DNA of 10,643 nt, taken from positions 1 through 10,643 of the forward strand of contig CACZQX010000277.1 in assembly GCA_902783445.1 (NCBI GenBank), in the 5' to 3' direction. Positions 6,358-10,643 of the stretch are shown here, piece after piece. The stretch comes from an uncultured Lachnospiraceae bacterium (GTDB taxonomy: Bacteria > Bacillota > Clostridia > Lachnospirales > Lachnospiraceae). A program made the position numbers and the translations under genes. Positions within the stretch are counted from its first letter, which is position 1, and every line of letters begins with the position of its first letter. The notes under the pieces were generated by a model. The model made no database searches. It had not been told where the DNA came from and worked only from the letters and a program-made list of their open reading frames with translations.

Positions 6358-7497
6358 TTACCCTTCTTCCTTCATGCCGTCGATTTTTTGCTTTTTGTAA
6401 TTAGCGAAATTGCCCGCATCTATCGCATCTCTTATTTCCGTCATCATTGTGTTGTAGAAATAAAGATTGTGAAGCACGCAAAGCCTCATGCCAAGCATTT
6501 CGTTTGCTTTTAAGAGATGTCTTATATATCCTCTGGAATAGTTCTTGCATGCTGGACAATTACATCCCGGTTCTATCGGCTCCGAATCCGTTTCGAAGCG
6601 CTTGTTTTTAAGGTTTATCTTACCCTTATTTGTATAAAGATGCGCATGACGGCCGTTACGTGTCGGATATACGCAATCGAAAAAGTCCACGCCGCGCTCT
6701 ACGGCTTCAAGTATGTTTTCCGGCGTTCCCACACCCATAAGATAAGTCGGCTTATCCTTTGGAAGATACGGCACTGTCTCTTCGATTATTCGATACATTT
6801 CCGCGTGGCTTTCACCCACGGCAAGACCGCCGATAGCGTAGCCGTCAAGGTCCATGTCGCTTATTATTTTTGCATGTTCTTTTCTTATATCTTCGTAAAC
6901 CGCACCCTGATTGATGCCAAAAAGCATTTGGTTTTTGTTTATTGTATCTTCAAGGCCGTTTAATCTGTCCATTTCCTTTTTGCATCTTACAAGCCATCTT
7001 GTGGTACGTTCCACGCTGTTTTGCACATAGGTCCTATCCGCCGTGCTGGATGGACATTCATCGAAAGCCATGGCAATGGTTGATGCAAGATTTGACTGGA
7101 TTTGCATGCTTTCTTCCGGTCCCATGAAAATCTTTCGTCCGTCAATGTGAGAATTAAAATACACACCCTCTTCTTTGATTTTACGAAGAGATGCCAAAGA
7201 AAAGACCTGGAAGCCGCCTGAATCCGTCAAAATCGGACGGTCCCAATTCATAAACTTATGCAAACCGCCCATTTCTTTAACTATTTTATCCCCCGGACGC
7301 ACATGCAGATGATATGTGTTTGACAGTTCCACCTGTGTGCCGATTTCTTTTAAATCCATGGAAGAAACCGCACCCTTTATTGCGGCCGCGGTTCCGACAT
7401 TCATAAATACCGGAGTTTGAATGGTGCCGTGCACCGTCCTAAACTCGCCTCTTTTTGCATTAGCTTCCGTTTTTAAAAGTGTATAGTCTTTGCTCAT
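6358..7497 (-). CDS. tgt: tRNA-guanine(34) transglycosylase (queuine/preQ1)
   Basis: A 379-residue, full-length enzyme that swaps the wobble guanine of GUN-anticodon tRNAs (Asp, Asn, His, Tyr) for preQ1, or for queuine in some Clostridia, by a covalent mechanism. By alignment with the Zymomonas enzyme (constant offset, about 6-10), the general base is D92 in LTDSGGFQVFSL and the nucleophile is D274 in DFFDCVYPTRNGR. The structural zinc site is C312-x-C314-x2-C317 and H343 (CNCPACKNY and VLHNLYFYN). The fold is a TIM barrel with GINQGAV and AIGGLAVGE in the base-binding region. The start lies 15 bp after the aspS stop codon with only a weak purine stretch (AAGAGA), so coupling to aspS is likely. 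No queuosine biosynthesis gene is in the window, so the base supplied, preQ1 or salvaged queuine, cannot be told. Confidence 0.98.
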   Translation of the reverse strand: MSKDYTLLKTEANAKRGEFRTVHGTIQTPVFMNVGTAAAIKGAVSSMDLKEIGTQVELSNTYHLHVRPGDKIVKEMGGLHKFMNWDRPILTDSGGFQVFSLASLRKIKEEGVYFNSHIDGRKIFMGPEESMQIQSNLASTIAMAFDECPSSTADRTYVQNSVERTTRWLVRCKKEMDRLNGLEDTINKNQMLFGINQGAVYEDIRKEHAKIISDMDLDGYAIGGLAVGESHAEMYRIIEETVPYLPKDKPTYLMGVGTPENILEAVERGVDFFDCVYPTRNGRHAHLYTNKGKINLKNKRFETDSEPIEPGCNCPACKNYSRGYIRHLLKANEMLGMRLCVLHNLYFYNTMMTEIRDAIDAGNFANYKKQKIDGMKEEG

Positions 7498-7512
7498 AAA
7501 ATTCTCTTAATC

Positions 7513-9321
7513 TTATTTGTCGGAGTCGGCTTTTAAAGCTTCCTCATCGATTTTAATTCCCAATTCTTTAAGCTGTGCTTCGTCTACTATATTAGGCGCA
7601 TCGGTCATTAAGCAGCTTGCATCCTTAACCTTAGGGAAAGCGATAACTTCGCGGATTGAGTCTTCTTTTGCCATAAGCATAATAAGTCTGTCAAGTCCGT
7701 AAGCAAGTCCTGCGTGTGGCGGAACACCGTATTTGAAGGCATTAAGCAAGAATCCAAACTGATTGTAAGCCGATTCCATTGAAAATCCCAATGCTTCAAA
7801 CATTTTTTCCTGAATATGATTTTGGTGAATACGGATACTGCCGCCACCAAGCTCCGTTCCGTTAAGTACGATATCATAAGCTTTTGCGCGCACTTTGCCC
7901 GGATCTGTGTCGATAAGCGGAAGATCTTCTTCCATAGGCATTGTAAACGGATGGTGCATTGCCACGTATCTGTTCTGCTCTTCAGACCACTCAAGAAGCG
8001 GGAACTCCGTTACCCAGAGGAATTTGTATTCATCTTTTTTAAGTAAATCCATCTGTTTTGCAAGTTCCAAACGAAGGGCGCCGAGTACGTCCCAAACCAC
8101 CTTATTTTTATCTGCCGCAAAGAAAAGTAAATCTCCCGGCTCTCCCTCCAAAGCAGTCACAATGTTTTTAAGTTCTTCATCAGTCATGAATTTTGCAAAT
8201 GAAGATTTGTATGTTCCGTCTTCGTTTATCGCAAGATAAGCCAAGCCTTTTGCACCGTATCCTTTTGCAAATTCAACCAATGCATCGATTTTCTTTCTTG
8301 GCATTGCGCCCTGACCCTTGGCATTGATGCCGCGAACGCTGCCGCCGGCCTCGATTGCTCCCGTAAATACGCCAAATCCGCAGCCTTTAACTATATCGGT
8401 AATGTTTTTAAGTTCCATGCCAAAACGAAGATCCGGCTTGTCGGAACCGAAACGGTCCATTGCTTCAGCCCAAGTCATACGTTGGATCGGAAGGCTTACT
8501 TCCACACCAAGTACTTCTTTAAAAAGTTTGGCAAGTAATCTTTCGTTTACATCTATTACATCATCAACATCCACAAAAGAAAGTTCCATGTCTATCTGAG
8601 TAAATTCCGGCTGTCTGTCCGCACGAAGGTCCTCATCACGGAAACATTTTGCGATTTGGAAATATCTGTCATATCCGCTGCACATAAGAAGCTGTTTGAA
8701 AAGCTGAGGTGATTGCGGAAGGGCATAAAAATTGCCCGGATGAACACGACTCGGTACAAGATAGTCACGAGCACCTTCAGGTGTTGATTTATTCAAAATC
8801 GGTGTCTCAATCTCAAGAAAACCTTCATCTGCAAGGAAAGCACGCACAAGTGTGCAAACTTTGCTTCTCATCATAAGATTTCTTTGAAGGTTTGGACGAC
8901 GAAGGTCCAAATATCTGTATTTAAGGCGAAGTTCGTCTTTTGTGTTGCAGTCCTCATCAATAGGGAAAGGAGGTGTCTCGCTTTCGGATAATATACGAAG
9001 CTCCTCCACCATCATTTCAAGCTCGCCCGTTGCAAGGTCCGGATTTACGGCGCCTTCACGTTTTCTTATCTTTCCCACAGCAGCGATTACAAACTCGGAA
9101 CGCAAAGTCTCGGCCTTTTCGAAAAGGGCTTTATCATTTACATTCTCGTCAAATACAAGCTGCATAAGACCCGAGCGGTCTCTTAAATCGATAAAAATTA
9201 ATGAGCCTAAGTTTCTGCGCTTTTGCACCCAACCCATAAGGGTTAACTTTTCTCCTATATTGTTTGATGTAACCTCAGCACATCTGCATGACCTTTTAAG
9301 GCCCGACATTGATTCTGCCAT
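7513..9321 (-). CDS. aspS: Aspartyl-tRNA synthetase
   Basis: A 602-residue bacterial-type class IIb synthetase that charges tRNA-Asp. It has an N-terminal OB-fold anticodon-binding domain (GWVQKRRNLGSLIFIDLRDR, in the region 30-49), motif 1 near FLEIETPILNKSTPEGARDY, and the amino-acid region ALPQSPQLFKQ (200-210). Motif 2 is FRDEDLRADRQPEF (227-240). The inserted GAD domain that marks bacterial AspRS lies at about 285-420, and motif 3 is GLAYGLDRLIMLM (538-550). Length and order are normal. Start ATG 9321 has GAGG eight bases upstream; the ATG at 9309 is less likely. It follows hisS by 73 bp with no terminator seen. Whether the enzyme also charges tRNA-Asn cannot be settled from this sequence alone. 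Confidence 0.98.
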   Translation of the reverse strand: MAESMSGLKRSCRCAEVTSNNIGEKLTLMGWVQKRRNLGSLIFIDLRDRSGLMQLVFDENVNDKALFEKAETLRSEFVIAAVGKIRKREGAVNPDLATGELEMMVEELRILSESETPPFPIDEDCNTKDELRLKYRYLDLRRPNLQRNLMMRSKVCTLVRAFLADEGFLEIETPILNKSTPEGARDYLVPSRVHPGNFYALPQSPQLFKQLLMCSGYDRYFQIAKCFRDEDLRADRQPEFTQIDMELSFVDVDDVIDVNERLLAKLFKEVLGVEVSLPIQRMTWAEAMDRFGSDKPDLRFGMELKNITDIVKGCGFGVFTGAIEAGGSVRGINAKGQGAMPRKKIDALVEFAKGYGAKGLAYLAINEDGTYKSSFAKFMTDEELKNIVTALEGEPGDLLFFAADKNKVVWDVLGALRLELAKQMDLLKKDEYKFLWVTEFPLLEWSEEQNRYVAMHHPFTMPMEEDLPLIDTDPGKVRAKAYDIVLNGTELGGGSIRIHQNHIQEKMFEALGFSMESAYNQFGFLLNAFKYGVPPHAGLAYGLDRLIMLMAKEDSIREVIAFPKVKDASCLMTDAPNIVDEAQLKELGIKIDEEALKADSDK

Positions 9322-9394
9322 TATAATTTCCTCACAATTCTATCTTCTTACCGGATTGCCGGCTGTATTATGTTAACCATCTCAAAGTTTTATT

Positions 9395-10643
9395 TTAGAT
9401 GTCCGAATCTGCGTAAAAATCAACAAATTCCGTATATCCCTGTGCCATAAGCTGTTCTTTTTGGAATTTCTTGTTTTTGTTTGCCTGCGCCACAAGAATC
9501 TGTTTGCCATTTTCCCTTTCTTCCTGGGCCATTTTCATGATGGCATTTACTTTGTTCTTTGGCATTTTCTTTTCCATGAGATAAGCGATTTTCTCGCCTT
9601 TTCCCGGCACTTTAAAGCCGTTATCCATAAGAAGCATGATGATTCTTTCAAATCCGATTGAAAAACCGCATGCCGGCACATTGTTGCCCGTAAAGTTGCC
9701 TACCATATTGTCGTAACGGCCGCCACCACCACAGGCTGCGCCGAATTCAGGCATATAGATTTCGTAAATGGTACCTGTGTAATAGCTCATGCCGCGAACC
9801 AAAGTCGCATCGAAAACAAGATCGAATTTTGCTGTTTTTGTTTCATCAACAGCTTCTATTATCTCTTCAAGACCCGCGATTTTTTCTTCGTCTGCAAAGC
9901 CCGCGAGCTTTTCTTTTAAGAATGAAAGAGCCGATGCATTGTCTTTAGCGTTTGCAAGGCCTTTGTAAAGCTCCAAGTATTTGCCTACACTTTCGGCTGC
10001 ATAGCCGTTTTCAAGAAGATCTTTTTCCACGCCTTCAAGACCGATTTTGTCCATTTTATCAAGGATTATGAAGACTTCGTCATACTGAGCCTCTTCAAAT
10101 CCCGAATAAGCAGCCATGGCTTTAAGTAAGGCACGGTCGTTTATTTTTATCTGAAAGTTTTTAAAACCAAGTTTATCAAGTGTTGTGGTTGTGGCCAATA
10201 TAAGCTCTTTTTCGGCCAAATTGCTTGCTTCCCCAAGGATGTCGATATCGCATTGCGTAAACTGGCGATATCTTCCCTTTTGCGGACGATCCGCACGCCA
10301 TACACTGCCGATTTGAAGGGCTTTAAACGGATTTGGCAAATCATTTGCATTGTTTGAATAATAACGAACCAAAGGTACGGTTAAGTCGTATCTTAAACCG
10401 CCGTCCACAAGGTCTATCTCTTCTTTTGCCTCGGCAAGTTTTAATTTCTCGCCGCGCTTTAATATCTTAAATATGAGTTTTTCGTTTTCGCCACCCTGCT
10501 TGTTGGAAAGGTTTGCGATGGATTCCACCGCCGGTGTTTCTATCGGTGTAAAACCAAAGGCGCGGTAAGTGTCCTTAATTACGCCCATTACGTAGTCGCG
10601 AATTTCCATTTCCGCAGGTAATATATCTTTCATGCCGGTAACC
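9395..10643 (-). CDS. hisS: Histidyl-tRNA synthetase, 5' end beyond window
   Basis: A class IIa synthetase that charges tRNA-His. At least 415 codons are visible. The ATG at 10633 (MKDILPAEMEIR) is probably internal: the frame continues to the edge as V-T-G-M-K-D-I-L-P, and HisRS proteins normally begin with a short segment ending in P-x-x-G-M-K/R-D-x-L-P, so a few codons are missing. Numbered from that ATG, motif 2 is WRADRPQKGRYRQFTQCD (112-129). The histidine-binding loop is LVRGMSYYTGTIYE (278-291, usually LVRGLDYYTG) followed by CGGGGRYD, and motif 3 is ACGFSIGFERI (321-331). The last ~75 residues form the anticodon-binding domain. The M-S for L-D change in the histidine loop is a variation, not a loss of the conserved arginine. 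It is the first visible gene of the hisS-aspS-tgt-DUF1294 run. Confidence 0.97.
   Translation of the reverse strand, partial: VTGMKDILPAEMEIRDYVMGVIKDTYRAFGFTPIETPAVESIANLSNKQGGENEKLIFKILKRGEKLKLAEAKEEIDLVDGGLRYDLTVPLVRYYSNNANDLPNPFKALQIGSVWRADRPQKGRYRQFTQCDIDILGEASNLAEKELILATTTTLDKLGFKNFQIKINDRALLKAMAAYSGFEEAQYDEVFIILDKMDKIGLEGVEKDLLENGYAAESVGKYLELYKGLANAKDNASALSFLKEKLAGFADEEKIAGLEEIIEAVDETKTAKFDLVFDATLVRGMSYYTGTIYEIYMPEFGAACGGGGRYDNMVGNFTGNNVPACGFSIGFERIIMLLMDNGFKVPGKGEKIAYLMEKKMPKNKVNAIMKMAQEERENGKQILVAQANKNKKFQKEQLMAQGYTEFVDFYADSDI

Noticed and set aside
6517..6963. 148-codon plus-strand open frame opposite tgt, and similar long plus-strand frames opposite the other genes.
   Set aside because: They lie antisense to well-conserved genes, show no family resemblance and lack ribosome sites; they are shadows of the real reading frames.
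9351..9362. Small CCGG-CAAT-CCGG hairpin in the hisS-aspS gap as a terminator.
   Set aside because: Only four base pairs and no T tract; it probably does not stop transcription between these two genes.
10631..10633. ATG at 10633 as the true hisS start.
   Set aside because: The frame continues to the window edge as V-T-G before M-K-D-I-L-P, which matches the conserved HisRS N-terminus, so the real start is probably outside.

Overview
The window looks like chromosomal housekeeping DNA from a low-GC anaerobic member of the Clostridia, most likely a Lachnospiraceae-type bacterium. The grounds are AT-rich intergenic DNA, strong GGAGG-type ribosome binding sites, adjacent hisS and aspS, and the wording of the HisRS, AspRS, GlyA and M16C proteins. 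The family assignment is inference. Every supported gene is on the minus strand, so transcription runs from position 10643 towards position 1.

In transcription order, a translation and tRNA-modification cluster comes first: hisS (5' end cut by the right edge), aspS, tgt, and a small DUF1294 membrane-protein gene that starts on the base after the tgt stop codon. Gaps are 73, 15 and 0 bp, which fits one operon: two aminoacyl-tRNA synthetases, then tRNA-guanine transglycosylase.

A 401-bp gene-free stretch (5645-6045) follows. Most of it is a roughly 195-bp fold-back element (5826-6020) with near-identical ~31-bp terminal inverted repeats, a more GC-rich core and a central palindrome. It resembles a MITE or other small non-autonomous element and is the most unusual thing in the window. 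Between it and glyA lie a candidate glyA promoter and a 13-bp palindrome.

Then come glyA (serine hydroxymethyltransferase), yajC (Sec translocase accessory protein, with a possible own promoter and a leader hairpin), and a clear rho-independent terminator just after yajC.

Beyond the terminator is a separate unit: a seven-TM protein with a degenerate GGDEF domain and an apparently intact EAL domain (c-di-GMP phosphodiesterase), whose leader carries a stem-loop and an overlapping short upstream ORF. Last is an M16C zinc metallopeptidase gene cut by the left edge. I saw no CRISPR array, tRNA, rRNA, transposase, prophage gene or defence system. The novelty here is in the intergenic DNA and leaders, not in the protein-coding genes.
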